NCBI RefSeq assembly: GCF_014196925.1
Contig: NZ_JACIEN010000001.1
Coordinates: 1,364,001 to 1,428,000, forward strand
DNA from: Chelatococcus caeni
Lineage (GTDB): Bacteria; Pseudomonadota; Alphaproteobacteria; Rhizobiales; Beijerinckiaceae
Direction of reading: 5' to 3'
Length of the DNA stretch: 64,000 nucleotides
The translations under genes were made by a program, and so were the position numbers. Shown here in pieces: positions 7,743 through 16,219 of the stretch (positions are counted from its first letter, which is position 1; each line of letters opens with the position of its first letter). The notes beneath the pieces are model-generated. The model had not been told where the DNA came from. It did not search any database and saw only the letters and a list, made by a program, of their open reading frames with translations.

Positions 7743-9092
7743 TCACCTCATCGCGAACAGTTCCTGGTGAAAGCGCTCTGCCGTCGGCAGGCCATGGGCG
7801 TCGAAGTCGTTCCGCAAGGCCTGGCCGAACCCCCACGGTCCGCAGAACCAGATGCTGGCTTCGCGCCAGTCCGGCACGGCGGCGCGGATGCCCTCGCCGC
7901 TCAGCAAGCCGTCGCGGGCATCGACCGTCACGTGCAGGCGGATGCCCGCCGCCTCCGCATCGGCCGTCAGCTTCTCGATGGCCCCTTCGTCGTAATCGGC
8001 CGTCGTATGGAACAGGTCGATGGTCGGTCGGGGCCGGTCGGGGCGTGCATGCCGTTCCCGCGCCAGGTGCTGCATGCCCGCGATGAAGGGCGTGATGCCG
8101 ATGCCGCCGCCGATCCAGATCTGGCGGGGATGCCCGTTGTCGAAGTCGAAGCAGCCGTACGGCCCCTCGATCTTCACCTCCTGCCCCACCTTCAGCTTCT
8201 CGCGCAGGCGCCCGGTGTGGTCGCCCAGCTCCTTGGCGATGAAGCGGATGCGCCGGTCCTCGCCGCCCCAGGCCGAGGCGATGGTGTAGGGATGCGCCCC
8301 TTCGGACCCGTCCGAGGTGGCGAAGGCGAACTGGCCCGGCTTGTGGCCGCGCCAGTCCGGCACCTCGACCTCGACTTCGAGCGCCTTCACGCCGGGATAA
8401 TACTGGAGCGCGGCGATCCTGCCCCGAAACTGCCGTCCGGCGCCGACGCGATTGCTGAGGGAGATCACGGCCGCATAGGTGCCGGCGGCGAGGAGCAGCG
8501 CCATCACCATCCCGATGGGCGACGTCCAGTAGCTGAATGTCGTCAGCACCACCGTGTGGAACACCAGCACCAGGTAGACGATGGCGAGGAGCTGGTGCGT
8601 CCTGCGGAAGAGGCGGTAGGGAACGAACCTGACGAGGGCGAGGCCGATCAGCAGCACGGCGGCATAGAAGGCCCATTCGCCGAGGCCCTCGGCCGGGCCG
8701 CGCAAGGTCGTGAGGAATTGCCCGACCGGGTTTTCGAGCAGAGGCCTCTGGCCGCGCTCCGGCCGCGCGATCAGGCCCCAGCCGACCGCCCATTTCGGCC
8801 CCTGGCTCCACAGCCAGTGGACCACCGCCACGACGAGCGCCGTGATGCCCAGCCACTTGTGCAGCCGGTACATCTTGTCGAGCCCGCCGAACCACCGTTC
8901 CGGCCAGCGCGGTCGCAGCGCCAGGATCATGGCGACGCTCATGGCCCCCATCGCGATGATCCCGCTGTATTGGACGAGGCTGGCCCGCAGGGCGAAGAAG
9001 CCCGCCGGCTGAAGCACCTGCGGCTCCGCCAGCAGCCACAGCACGGTCAGCGCGGACAATATTCCCCAGAGGGCTCGCCTGATATTCCGCAT
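7743..9092 (-). CDS. Ferric reductase-like transmembrane flavocytochrome (ferredoxin reductase family)
   Basis: The 449-residue protein joins a ferric-reductase-like membrane domain to a cytoplasmic FAD/NAD(P)-binding reductase. About six hydrophobic segments fill residues 1-215, with histidine pairs in HKWLGITALVVAVVH and THQLLAIVYLVLVFH suited to bind heme b. The FAD site (HPYTIAS) is near residue 290, GPYG follows, and the nicotinamide site has GGGIGITPF and a late FCGPWGFG. It should pass electrons from NAD(P)H across the membrane; the acceptor (Fe3+, oxygen or another) is not shown. An FNR/FixK-type box at 9154-9167 suggests induction at low oxygen. Confidence 0.88.
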   Translation of the reverse strand: MRNIRRALWGILSALTVLWLLAEPQVLQPAGFFALRASLVQYSGIIAMGAMSVAMILALRPRWPERWFGGLDKMYRLHKWLGITALVVAVVHWLWSQGPKWAVGWGLIARPERGQRPLLENPVGQFLTTLRGPAEGLGEWAFYAAVLLIGLALVRFVPYRLFRRTHQLLAIVYLVLVFHTVVLTTFSYWTSPIGMVMALLLAAGTYAAVISLSNRVGAGRQFRGRIAALQYYPGVKALEVEVEVPDWRGHKPGQFAFATSDGSEGAHPYTIASAWGGEDRRIRFIAKELGDHTGRLREKLKVGQEVKIEGPYGCFDFDNGHPRQIWIGGGIGITPFIAGMQHLARERHARPDRPRPTIDLFHTTADYDEGAIEKLTADAEAAGIRLHVTVDARDGLLSGEGIRAAVPDWREASIWFCGPWGFGQALRNDFDAHGLPTAERFHQELFAMR

Positions 9093-9111
9093 GTCGACCG
9101 CGCTCCGCTGC

Positions 9112-9142
9112 GCCTCTTTATGATTTGACTATTTAAAGAGGC
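9112..9142. promoter_or_regulatory. 9-bp inverted repeat upstream of flavocytochrome gene
   Basis: GCCTCTTTA (9112-9120) and TAAAGAGGC (9134-9142) form a perfect inverted repeat with a 13-base AT-rich spacer, 20 bases upstream of the start codon at 9092. It may be a second operator or an mRNA leader hairpin. Confidence 0.45.
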
Positions 9143-9153
9143 AGCGGTGATCG

Positions 9154-9167
9154 TTGACATGCGTCAA
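9154..9167 (-). promoter_or_regulatory. FNR/FixK-type anaerobox
   Basis: TTGACATGCGTCAA is a perfect palindrome of the form TTGAC-N4-GTCAA, which matches the binding consensus of FNR, FixK and FnrN regulators in alphaproteobacteria. Its centre is about 68 bases upstream of the flavocytochrome start codon. A class II promoter would start transcription near 9119. No other gene start faces this site, because the plus-strand side has only the 3' end of the autotransporter gene. Confidence 0.6.
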
Positions 9168-9262
9168 TCTACGGCGGGCGCGTCGACGCCGGAACATTAC
9201 GATTATGTCATGAACATTCCGGTCGCTGGTCCGCGGATCTTTCCTTCACTCCGATCTCGCCC

Positions 9263-11929
9263 CTACCACCGCGCGCGGAAGCCGACGCTGCCCGACAGGA
9301 CGTGGCTGTCGCCGAAGTTGTCGAGGCCGGTGCGCACCAGCGCCTCGCCGTAGAGCGAATACCGGTCCCCGGCGAAGTTCAGCGAGCCGCCGAGGCCGAG
9401 GCCGCCCCACAGCTCTTCGTTCTTGCTGCTGAACGGCAGTTCCGCCACCGCCACGCGCGTGCCGGCGGCGAAGTCGTAGTAGAGGTTGGCGATGGTATAG
9501 ACATGGGCGCGGTTGAGGCGGCCGGCCGCATCCTGCCAGGAGCCGTTATAGTCGGCCGACAGGCCGAGCCGCCCCCACAGCCCGTCGCCGTCGTCGAGCC
9601 GCACCAGCGTCCCGAAGGCGTCGGTGAAGTCGTCGAAGCTCACTGCCGAATAGGCGAGCTGCGCCTGCGGCGTCAGCGAGAAGCCGCCCCCGAGCGCGAT
9701 GCGCTGCCCCGCCTCGAGGCTCAGCCCGTAGCCGACGCCGCCGTTGCCGTCGGCGAGCTTGCGCGCCGCCGTGCTCGACTTGAGGTCGCTGTCGTACCAC
9801 GTCACCCGCGTCTGGCCGTCCACATAGAAGCCGCCGTCGCCATACCAGGTGAGGCTCGCGCCGAGGCCGAAGCCGCTCGTATCGATGCTGCCGCGGCCGA
9901 AGAGCGAGGTAACGTCCGAGGAGATGGTGCCGTACTGCAGGGACAGCCCGCCCATCAGCCGCCCGCCCGGCTGCTCCAAGAGCAGCGCATCGATGCCCGC
10001 CTCGAGCTTCCAGATCGAGGTGTCATAGGTGGTGCCGGTGGTCGAGCTCTTCGGCTCGAAGCGGCCCTTGGAGGCGTCGATGCGCGCCCACAGGCCGGTG
10101 CCGTCGCGCGCGCCGTCGGCCCAGGCGCGGTTGCCGAGGCGCTGCTGCAGCGTGCCCGGCTGGTTGAAGGCCTGCAGCACGCCGGCATAGGCCTCGTAGA
10201 GCGGCACGCCCGGCTGCCACAGCGGCGTCGCCGCGGCGGTGACCGGATCGATCAGCACCGAGCGCAGGTACCAGTCGCCGTCGCCCGGCGTCGACACCCC
10301 GCCCTGGTAGAGCCGGTAGGCATAGGCACCGCCGACCACCGCCTGCTCGCCCTGGAAGACGAAGTCGCCGAGCAGCGAGAAGGTGCCGAGCGAGGCGCCG
10401 CCGACCTCGACGATCTTGATGCCCTCCACGGTCTGCCCGCCGGAGCCGCCGAGGTTGACGACCTGCACGTTGGTGGCGCCGGCGGTGTCGCCGGTGACGA
10501 CGAGCCGGTCGCTCGGCGAAGCGTCGCCACCGAGCACCGCCTCGATCTCCAGCGTGCCGCCGCTGCCGGTGTAATTGCCGGCAATGGTCAGCGTGCCGAT
10601 GGAATTGCCGGGGGCGACGCGGCCGCCCGCGAGCAGGCTCGTGTCGCCGACCGTGCCGTTGCCGCCGAGCGTTCCGCCGGACTGGACCGTCACCGCCGAG
10701 CCGGTCAGCGAGCCGTTCACGACGAGCCTGCCCTCGATCACGTTCGTCGGGCCGGTGAAGGTGCCGGCGCCGGTCAGCGTCCAGGTGCTGCTGCCCGTCT
10801 TCTCGAAGCTGTCGAAGTTCTGGTACTGCCCGGCCGGGCCGAGGGCGGAGATGTCGAAGCTGGCGCTGGTAGCGCCACCGAGGCGGAAGACGTCGTTGGT
10901 CGCCACGGCGCTGGCGAGCACGTTGCCTTCGATCACCGAGCCGGCCCACAGCTCCAGGATGGACCTGCTTGTCGCGGTCTGGCCGAATTCGATGGCGTTG
11001 GCGGAACCGGCGCCCCCACGGATCGTGCCGTTGTTGATGAGGAAGATGTTCGACGTTCCGGGATTGTCGGAATCGACGGCCGCCCTGTTGTTCCCGCCTT
11101 CGAGGATGCCGGCATTGCTGATCGTGACGAGCTGAGTGCCCCGAGCGAGGATGGCTGCGTTGCCATCATTGAGCCCGGTAAGGTCGGAGCCGCCACGGAT
11201 CAAGCCGTAGTTGATTATGGTTGGCGTCCTGGACGGGGCGTTCGCAAAGACCCCTGCCCCCGCGCCCGTGCCCTGGCTGTTGCCGCCCAGGACCACACCG
11301 CCGACATTGTTGATCAGCGAGGCGCCGGAGAAGAGGTTGACGCCTGATGCGTTGTTGCCGCTACCACCGCCCACGCCGCTGCCGCCGCTGATCGTACCGT
11401 TGTTCACGACCGTCAAGACATTTAGCACCGACAGGCCGACGCCGCCGGCGCCGCTCGTCGTTGCAGAGCCGCCGGTGATCGATCCCAGATTGACGAACCG
11501 TGCGTCGCTGCTCGCCAGTTGGCTGTCGACGAACACGCCAACGCCGACACTCATGCCGCCGCCCTGATCGGCTCCCGTGAATGCTCCCGACAGCGTCAGT
11601 GTTCCGCTCGGAAAACTGCCGACGAAGCGGATCGAGCCAGCCGATGCCGGTGGAGCGTGAACGCCGGACAGGACGAAGCCCTGCGTGTCGATCGTCAGCG
11701 ACTTCGTCGGTGTCGGAATGTTGGTGGGCGACACCCCGAAACTGCCCGTGAGCACGATCGTCGAGCTCGTGTCCGGGCTCGCGTTCGCCGCCGCGATGGC
11801 GTCGCGCAGCTCCGTCTCGTTACCGACAAAGTATTGCGCCGCCGACGCGGCCGTCGACAACGAGCAGGCCAGCCCCAATGCGGCAAAGCTGACGCCTGCG
11901 AGCAACCTGCCTCTTCCCCGATATCCCAT
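9263..11929 (-). CDS. Autotransporter (type Va secretion) with beta-helical passenger
   Basis: This 888-residue protein has a signal peptide (cleavage near residue 30 after STAASAAQ), a Gly/Ser/Asn/Thr-rich passenger at about 31-610 with repeated NNGTI-type turns typical of beta-helices, a passenger-associated repeat (near 380-440: SSTWTLTGAGTF, GGTLGGNGTVG, PGNSIGTLTIAGNY), and a C-terminal beta-barrel ending in the aromatic signature GSVGFRARW. It should pass through SecYEG, insert by BamA and expose or release the passenger at the surface. Its role (adhesion or other) is not deducible. No protease motif was seen. Confidence 0.88.
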   Translation of the reverse strand: MGYRGRGRLLAGVSFAALGLACSLSTAASAAQYFVGNETELRDAIAAANASPDTSSTIVLTGSFGVSPTNIPTPTKSLTIDTQGFVLSGVHAPPASAGSIRFVGSFPSGTLTLSGAFTGADQGGGMSVGVGVFVDSQLASSDARFVNLGSITGGSATTSGAGGVGLSVLNVLTVVNNGTISGGSGVGGGSGNNASGVNLFSGASLINNVGGVVLGGNSQGTGAGAGVFANAPSRTPTIINYGLIRGGSDLTGLNDGNAAILARGTQLVTISNAGILEGGNNRAAVDSDNPGTSNIFLINNGTIRGGAGSANAIEFGQTATSRSILELWAGSVIEGNVLASAVATNDVFRLGGATSASFDISALGPAGQYQNFDSFEKTGSSTWTLTGAGTFTGPTNVIEGRLVVNGSLTGSAVTVQSGGTLGGNGTVGDTSLLAGGRVAPGNSIGTLTIAGNYTGSGGTLEIEAVLGGDASPSDRLVVTGDTAGATNVQVVNLGGSGGQTVEGIKIVEVGGASLGTFSLLGDFVFQGEQAVVGGAYAYRLYQGGVSTPGDGDWYLRSVLIDPVTAAATPLWQPGVPLYEAYAGVLQAFNQPGTLQQRLGNRAWADGARDGTGLWARIDASKGRFEPKSSTTGTTYDTSIWKLEAGIDALLLEQPGGRLMGGLSLQYGTISSDVTSLFGRGSIDTSGFGLGASLTWYGDGGFYVDGQTRVTWYDSDLKSSTAARKLADGNGGVGYGLSLEAGQRIALGGGFSLTPQAQLAYSAVSFDDFTDAFGTLVRLDDGDGLWGRLGLSADYNGSWQDAAGRLNRAHVYTIANLYYDFAAGTRVAVAELPFSSKNEELWGGLGLGGSLNFAGDRYSLYGEALVRTGLDNFGDSHVLSGSVGFRARW

Positions 11930-12333
11930 GTCAGCCCCCGTCGATGCCGCGCGCCTGCGCGCTTTGAGAGGCCCGGCGCAGCCACTGCAAGTCGGGACTG
12001 TTGGAGAGATTCTATTGTCCAGGCAAGCGAATAGTCTTTAAAATGCGATGGATGGTAAATAACCGGCGCAATTTTACATACCGATGACAATGATGGACGC
12101 TTGCGGATCAAGCGAGCTGCAGATTATCCTGCAAACATTGCCGCCCCCCCCACCCGAGGAGCGCGACATTTCGTTCGTCGCATCGCCGAGGCAAATTCCA
12201 GCTCCGGCGTGGGTTGATAATCTCTATACCGTGCAACTCGAAACCGCCCCCGCGTGCACGCGCGCGGGTGGTCATGATTGGCCGGCCACAGAAGCTGGGC
12301 TCAAATCAGGAGGTCAGGCTGACGCAGCGCCTG
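11930..12333. other. Upstream region of autotransporter, no gene
   Basis: This 404-base stretch separates the autotransporter start from the stop of a small lipoprotein gene. Its middle (about 12000-12080) is clearly more AT-rich than its surroundings and probably holds the autotransporter promoter. A run of eight C lies near 12144. No ORF here is convincing. Confidence 0.5.
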
Positions 12334-12549
12334 TCAGCGATCCGCGCGAGGAGCGTCCTCAAGATAGTCCTCGGCGAGCTGGGCATTGGTCTGCGGTTCG
12401 ATCGCCGCGCATTCCGGCGCATAGAAATTGCCGGGCGTCCGTGTAATCGGGTCGGCGCAGATAGCCTGCAACTCGGCGGTCCGTTGCGCCTGAGACTGGC
12501 ATGCGGCGCTTGCCGCACACAGTGCCACCACCAATGCCAAGCGCCCCAT
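12334..12549 (-). CDS. Small hypothetical lipoprotein
   Basis: The 71-residue product starts with a short hydrophobic signal (MGRLALVVALCAASAAC) ending in a lipobox-like ASAAC, so it is probably lipid-anchored. The mature part contains ICADPITRTPGNFYAPECAAI with two cysteines that may pair. I recall similar tiny lipoproteins in other Hyphomicrobiales but know no function. A GAGGGGGA ribosome site stands six bases before the ATG, which argues that the gene is real. Confidence 0.65.
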   Translation of the reverse strand: MGRLALVVALCAASAACQSQAQRTAELQAICADPITRTPGNFYAPECAAIEPQTNAQLAEDYLEDAPRADR

Positions 12550-12887
12550 GGCTTCCCCCTCGCTCCGCCAGCCTGCAGGAGATTTGACGCATTTGCCGGC
12601 GCCGCGGTCAAGCCATGGCCAGAGCCGCGGGCCAGTCGAAGCGCACCGTATCGCGCAGGACGCTCGAGAGGCTGTCCGGGAGTTGAGCCAATCCGACGCT
12701 GGTCTGATGAGGAGCAGGTGACTGCGCCCATATCAGCCCTACCTGCCCGGCGCGGCCGATCCTGAGCCGCAACACTCCCGAAGCTACGGCCAAGTGGCTC
12801 AAACGAGTTGAACAAGCGACGGTCTGCTTCGAGGGAACAATGGCCAGAAGCTGCCGTTGTGGAGCAATGTCAGAACGGGAGGTCGTT
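12550..12887. other. Intergenic region, no supported gene
   Basis: This 338-base stretch lies between divergent genes (lipoprotein and VOC protein). Several ORFs cross it but none has a ribosome site or recognisable family. A short translated stretch around 12690 (RRWSDEEQ) recalls the start of some transposases but does not continue as one. The base composition is slightly lower in GC than the housekeeping blocks. Confidence 0.4.
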
Positions 12888-13265
12888 TTGATCCACCATG
12901 TCTCGGTCGGGACCAATGATGTCGAACGCTCCAAGCGCTTCTACGACGCCGTCTTGCCCATTCTCGGCATTGTTCCGATGACCGAGGATGAGGGCGGGCT
13001 AGGTTATGGCAGCGGCACGTTTCACTTCAGCGTGCAGGTTCCGATTGACGGAAAACCTGCAACCGTGGGCAACGGCACTCACATCGCCTTTGCCGCCGAG
13101 GACCGTTCGATGGTCGATCGGTTTTACGCCGCGGCATTGAGACATGGTGGCAGCGACGCCGGCGCTCCGGGGCTGCGGCCGAACTACGATGCCAACTATT
13201 ATGGGGCGTTCGTCCGCGATCCAGATGGCCACAAAATCGAGGCAGTGACCTACTCTGCAAAATAG
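12888..13265 (+). CDS. VOC-family (glyoxalase/bleomycin resistance) protein
   Basis: The product is a single-domain VOC protein of 125 residues beginning IHHVSVGTNDVERSKRFYDAVL and ending FVRDPDGHKIEAV, both classic for the fold. VOC proteins bind a divalent metal and act as lyases, isomerases or drug-binding proteins; the substrate is unknown. I chose a TTG start at 12888 because GGGAGG lies five bases before it and the protein then starts exactly as its relatives do. An ATG at 12867 is an alternative. The next gene starts 18 bases downstream, so the two are probably cotranscribed. Confidence 0.82.
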   Translation: MIHHVSVGTNDVERSKRFYDAVLPILGIVPMTEDEGGLGYGSGTFHFSVQVPIDGKPATVGNGTHIAFAAEDRSMVDRFYAAALRHGGSDAGAPGLRPNYDANYYGAFVRDPDGHKIEAVTYSAK

Positions 13266-13283
13266 TCGCTGGCGGACACGAGC

Positions 13284-14177
13284 ATGCCGACCCTTCCCTA
13301 TGCAATTGTCGAAGCTCCCTCCACGCTGGGCTTGGCGACTGACGGTGCGGAGCACTTGCCTGACCGGCTCCTGGGGCTTGGTCTTGCGGAGCACATCCAT
13401 GCGCGCCACGCCGGGCGGCTTGCAGTGCCTCCGAAGGACGCAACGCCCGATCCCGAAACCGGCATTCTGAACGCCAGGACAATCGCGGCGTGGTCACCCA
13501 AGCTCGCCGACGCGGTGGAAGCGGTGCTTGACGCCGGCGACTTTCCGGTAGTGCTGGGCGGCGATTGCACGATCGTCCTGGGCTCGATGCTCGCGTTTCG
13601 ACGGCGTGGCCGCTACGGCCTGCTCTTCATCGACGGCAATGCCGATTTCTTCCAGCCCGAGGCGGAACCCAATGGCGAGGGCGCCTCGATGGACCTTGCC
13701 CTCGTCACCGGCTACGGCCCGTCGTACCTGACGGACATTGAAGGTCGCGGTCCTCTGGTCCGTCCCGAAGACGCAGTCGCGTTCGCGTATCGCGATCATA
13801 AGGATCAGGAGGAGTACGGAAGCCAGCCGCTCCCCGAAAAGCTCAAGGCGATTGATCTCCCCGCCGTGCGCGCGATGGGCATCGAAGCTGCCGCGCGCGA
13901 AGCGGTCGACCACCTGACGCGAGAGGAACTGGACGGCTTCTTCATTCATCTCGACGCCGACTGCCTCGACGATGCCATCATGCCGGCTGTCGATTTTCGC
14001 GTGCCGGGCGGCCTATCGTGGGACGAGCTACGGGCCACGCTTCGGGTTGCCCTGGCGAGCGGCAAAGCCGTCGGCATCGAGATCACCATCTACAATCCGC
14101 GCCTTGATGAGGATGGCAGCGCCGGGCGCGGCCTGGCCGACGTATTAGCCGCAGCGCTCGGGGCAGCAGCGCCCTGA
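13284..14177 (+). CDS. Arginase/agmatinase-fold protein with altered metal-ligand motifs
   Basis: The 297-residue protein has the arginase (ureohydrolase) fold. Three metal motifs are recognisable: [16 protein letters not shown] and HLDADCLDD. In authentic ureohydrolases the first two read GGDHS and DAHxD, so two histidine ligands are replaced here by Cys and Asn, while the Asp ligands and the DxD of the third motif remain. The enzyme may hold one metal ion, use a different metal, or act on another substrate. It follows a VOC gene closely on the same strand. Arginase-family membership is firm; urea-forming activity is doubtful. Confidence 0.8.
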   Translation: MPTLPYAIVEAPSTLGLATDGAEHLPDRLLGLGLAEHIHARHAGRLAVPPKDATPDPETGILNARTIAAWSPKLADAVEAVLDAGDFPVVLGGDCTIVLGSMLAFRRRGRYGLLFIDGNADFFQPEAEPNGEGASMDLALVTGYGPSYLTDIEGRGPLVRPEDAVAFAYRDHKDQEEYGSQPLPEKLKAIDLPAVRAMGIEAAAREAVDHLTREELDGFFIHLDADCLDDAIMPAVDFRVPGGLSWDELRATLRVALASGKAVGIEITIYNPRLDEDGSAGRGLADVLAAALGAAAP

Positions 14178-14208
14178 CTACGGCGAGCGACGTCTGCTTT
14201 CGGGCTCG

Positions 14209-14232
14209 GGCTGCCGCCTGGAATCGGCAGCC
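14209..14232. terminator. Possible terminator hairpin after arginase-fold gene
   Basis: GGCTGCC (14209-14215) pairs with GGCAGCC (14226-14232) across a ten-base loop, about 30 bases after the stop codon. There is no T-run, so termination is only a possibility. Confidence 0.4.
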
Positions 14233-14459
14233 ACCACGGAGGGCAATCGGCGGTGTGTGGCGGACCGAAGACGGCGAAGCCGAGAACTACGGCTACGCTA
14301 TAGCTCTCCAAAACTGAGGCGAGCGCGAATGGCTGCAATTGGGTGGATTCCTGAGAATCCCGTTTCAACGGACAAACGGGCCATTAGATTATAGCCGGAT
14401 ACTATGAGAATCTCGCCGGTAGAGATGGCATTTTCATTTCGTTGACCCGGAGAAGAGGA

Positions 14460-14819
14460 ATGTCGCTGCACAAAATCTACACTTTTTTGCTGACCGCCGA
14501 CCTCGCGGCTGCCGAAGCCTGGTATACGAAATTATTCGGTCGCGGACCGGATAACAGGCCAATGGACACGCTGGTGCAATGGGAGTTTTTCGATCAGGCT
14601 GGGGTTGGGCTTTCAACCGACGATGAAATCGCCAGCAGAGGCGCGATGTTCCTTATCGTGGACGATGTGGCGGCCGAGCGCCATAGGCTGCAAAGTTTGG
14701 GGATCGTGCTGGGCGACGATATCGAGGGCGACTATTCGACACTGGCGCAGGTGCGTGATCCCGACGGCAACCTGATTACGCTCGCGACGCCGCCGTCGCC
14801 GAGCTATCCGCCGGCATAA
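14460..14819 (+). CDS. VOC-family protein
   Basis: This 119-residue single-domain VOC protein starts SLHKIYTFLLTADLAAAEAWYTKLFGR and ends VRDPDGNLITLATPP, the usual paired motifs of the fold. The start at 14460 is supported by GGAG seven bases upstream; an upstream in-frame start at 14442 lacks one. It has its own short AT-richer upstream region and is separate from the first VOC gene. Substrate unknown. Confidence 0.82.
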   Translation: MSLHKIYTFLLTADLAAAEAWYTKLFGRGPDNRPMDTLVQWEFFDQAGVGLSTDDEIASRGAMFLIVDDVAAERHRLQSLGIVLGDDIEGDYSTLAQVRDPDGNLITLATPPSPSYPPA

Positions 14820-15011
14820 GTGCGTTTGAAAAGCAAAATAGTCCCAGGCGTGAAATGCGAGAGCCAATGAAGGTCGGCTTTCGGGGGGCGGGCCGCAACG
14901 GCTGAGATGGGGTCGCCTTCTGCCGTCGCTGATTTCAAGATGTATCGGGCTGCAGCGTAGAATCGGCGGTTTTAAGCGTCGCTTGGTGCGAGTGCGGTAA
15001 TCGACGGCAAA

Positions 15012-15101
15012 TGGCGGATGGGGTGGGATTCGAACCCACGGTACGGTTGCCCGCACGGCGGTTTTCAAGACCGCTGCCTTAAACCACTCGGCCACCCATC
15101 C
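15012..15101 (-). tRNA. tRNA-Ser(UGA)
   Basis: Read on the minus strand the gene starts GGATGGGTGGCCGAG, has the anticodon loop CTTGAAA (anticodon TGA at plus 15065-15067) between GCGGT and ACCGC, a long variable arm (CGTGCGGGCAACCGTACC region), the T-loop GGTTCGAATCC, and ends with acceptor strand CCCATCC, discriminator G and an encoded CCA. The acceptor GGATGGG/CCCATCC pairs fully. The long variable arm and 90-base length are typical of serine tRNAs. It reads UCN codons, mainly UCA. Confidence 0.96.
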
Positions 15102-15217
15102 TCGCCGGCAGCACTCTTCTGACGGCACCGACCGCCGTTGACAAGGGCAAAGGCGCGCCTGCGGCGGTTGATCCGCGCGAAGCCCCACTGCCGCGGCCTT
15201 GCCGCCCATCGACCGTC

Positions 15218-15832
15218 ATGGAAGATGGCGGCATGGACGATCCTGCCGACGACATCACGGGCCTTTACGAGCGGCATGCGCACGCCTTCGATCGCCAGCG
15301 CGGCCGCAGTCTCTTCGAGCGCGGCTGGCTCGACCGCTTCCTCGCGGCGATCGGCGAGGATCGCTCCGTGCTCGACCTCGGCTGCGGCTCGGGCGAGCCG
15401 ATGGCGGGTTATCTCATCGCAAGCGGCTGCGCGGTCACCGGCGTCGATGCCTCGCCGACCCTCATCGGGCTCTGCCGCGAACGCTTTCCGGGACAGCGAT
15501 GGCTCGTCGCCGACATGCGCAGGCTCGTTCTCGGGCGGGCGTTCGGCGGCATTCTCGCCTGGGACAGCTTCTTCCATCTTCCCGCGGACGATCAGCGGGC
15601 GATGTTCGGTGTCTTCGCCGCCCACGCGCGGAACGGCACGGCGCTGATGTTCACGAGCGGGCCGGCTCATGGCGAGGCCATCGGCGCATTCGAGGGCGAG
15701 CCGCTCTACCATGCGAGCCTCGATGGCGCGGAATACGAGGCCCTCCTGGCCGCGGCGGGATTCCGCGTCCTCGATCATGTCGTCGAGGACCCGTCCTGCG
15801 GCGGCCACACCGTCTGGCTGGCCCGGCGTTGA
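15218..15832 (+). CDS. Class I SAM-dependent methyltransferase
   Basis: The 204-residue product has the SAM-binding motif VLDLGCGSGEP near residue 50, an acidic end of strand two (VTGVDASP), and ILAWDSFFHLPADD at the motif IV/V region. It lacks extra domains, so it is probably a small-molecule methyltransferase of unknown substrate. A second ATG at 15233 could be the true start. It follows tRNA-Ser on the opposite strand and has no clear operon partner. Confidence 0.82.
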   Translation: MEDGGMDDPADDITGLYERHAHAFDRQRGRSLFERGWLDRFLAAIGEDRSVLDLGCGSGEPMAGYLIASGCAVTGVDASPTLIGLCRERFPGQRWLVADMRRLVLGRAFGGILAWDSFFHLPADDQRAMFGVFAAHARNGTALMFTSGPAHGEAIGAFEGEPLYHASLDGAEYEALLAAAGFRVLDHVVEDPSCGGHTVWLARR

Positions 15833-15862
15833 CGGGCAGATAAACGCCCGGATCGGATCGCC

Positions 15863-16087
15863 TCAGGCGGCCTTGGACGACGGGCGCCGGCCGAGGACGA
15901 CGCCCCTCGCCGGCTTCGCCTGGGACTCGTCGGGGGTGATCGTTCGCCAGATGACGGGAACGGGGTCCGGCGCCAGCATCCAGTGCCCGTCACTCTCGCA
16001 GCACCGGCCGAAGGCGCGGCCGGCGGCCTCGGCGGCGCGCACAAGGTGGGCTTCGTGCATCTCCTCAAGCAGCGCGGCAGCGATCAT
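15863..16087 (-). CDS. Hypothetical protein, 74 residues
   Basis: I do not recognise this protein. It starts MIAAALLEEMHEAHLVRAA, contains an Ala/Glu-rich helix, then GRCCESDGHWMLAPDPVPVIWRTITPDE and a basic tail. The start is well supported: GGAGGA lies six bases before the ATG at 16087, although the frame is open a further 12 residues upstream. The paired CC and the GHW stretch are its only notable features. It may be a small cytoplasmic protein; expression is unproven. Confidence 0.5.
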   Translation of the reverse strand: MIAAALLEEMHEAHLVRAAEAAGRAFGRCCESDGHWMLAPDPVPVIWRTITPDESQAKPARGVVLGRRPSSKAA

Positions 16088-16219
16088 GGCTTCCTCCGAC
16101 TGCGGCCATGAAAGATCATGCATGGTTAATGTTTTCTAAATGCGACACCTCGGGAGCCATGGCGAAACATCCTCGGACGCGGCATTCTGTCACCGGGCAG
16201 CACCGAGGGGACAACGACC

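Noticed and set aside
12608-12765. Possible transposase remnant (translated RRWSDEEQ)
   Set aside because: The resemblance covers only eight residues and does not continue in any frame; no terminal repeats were found.
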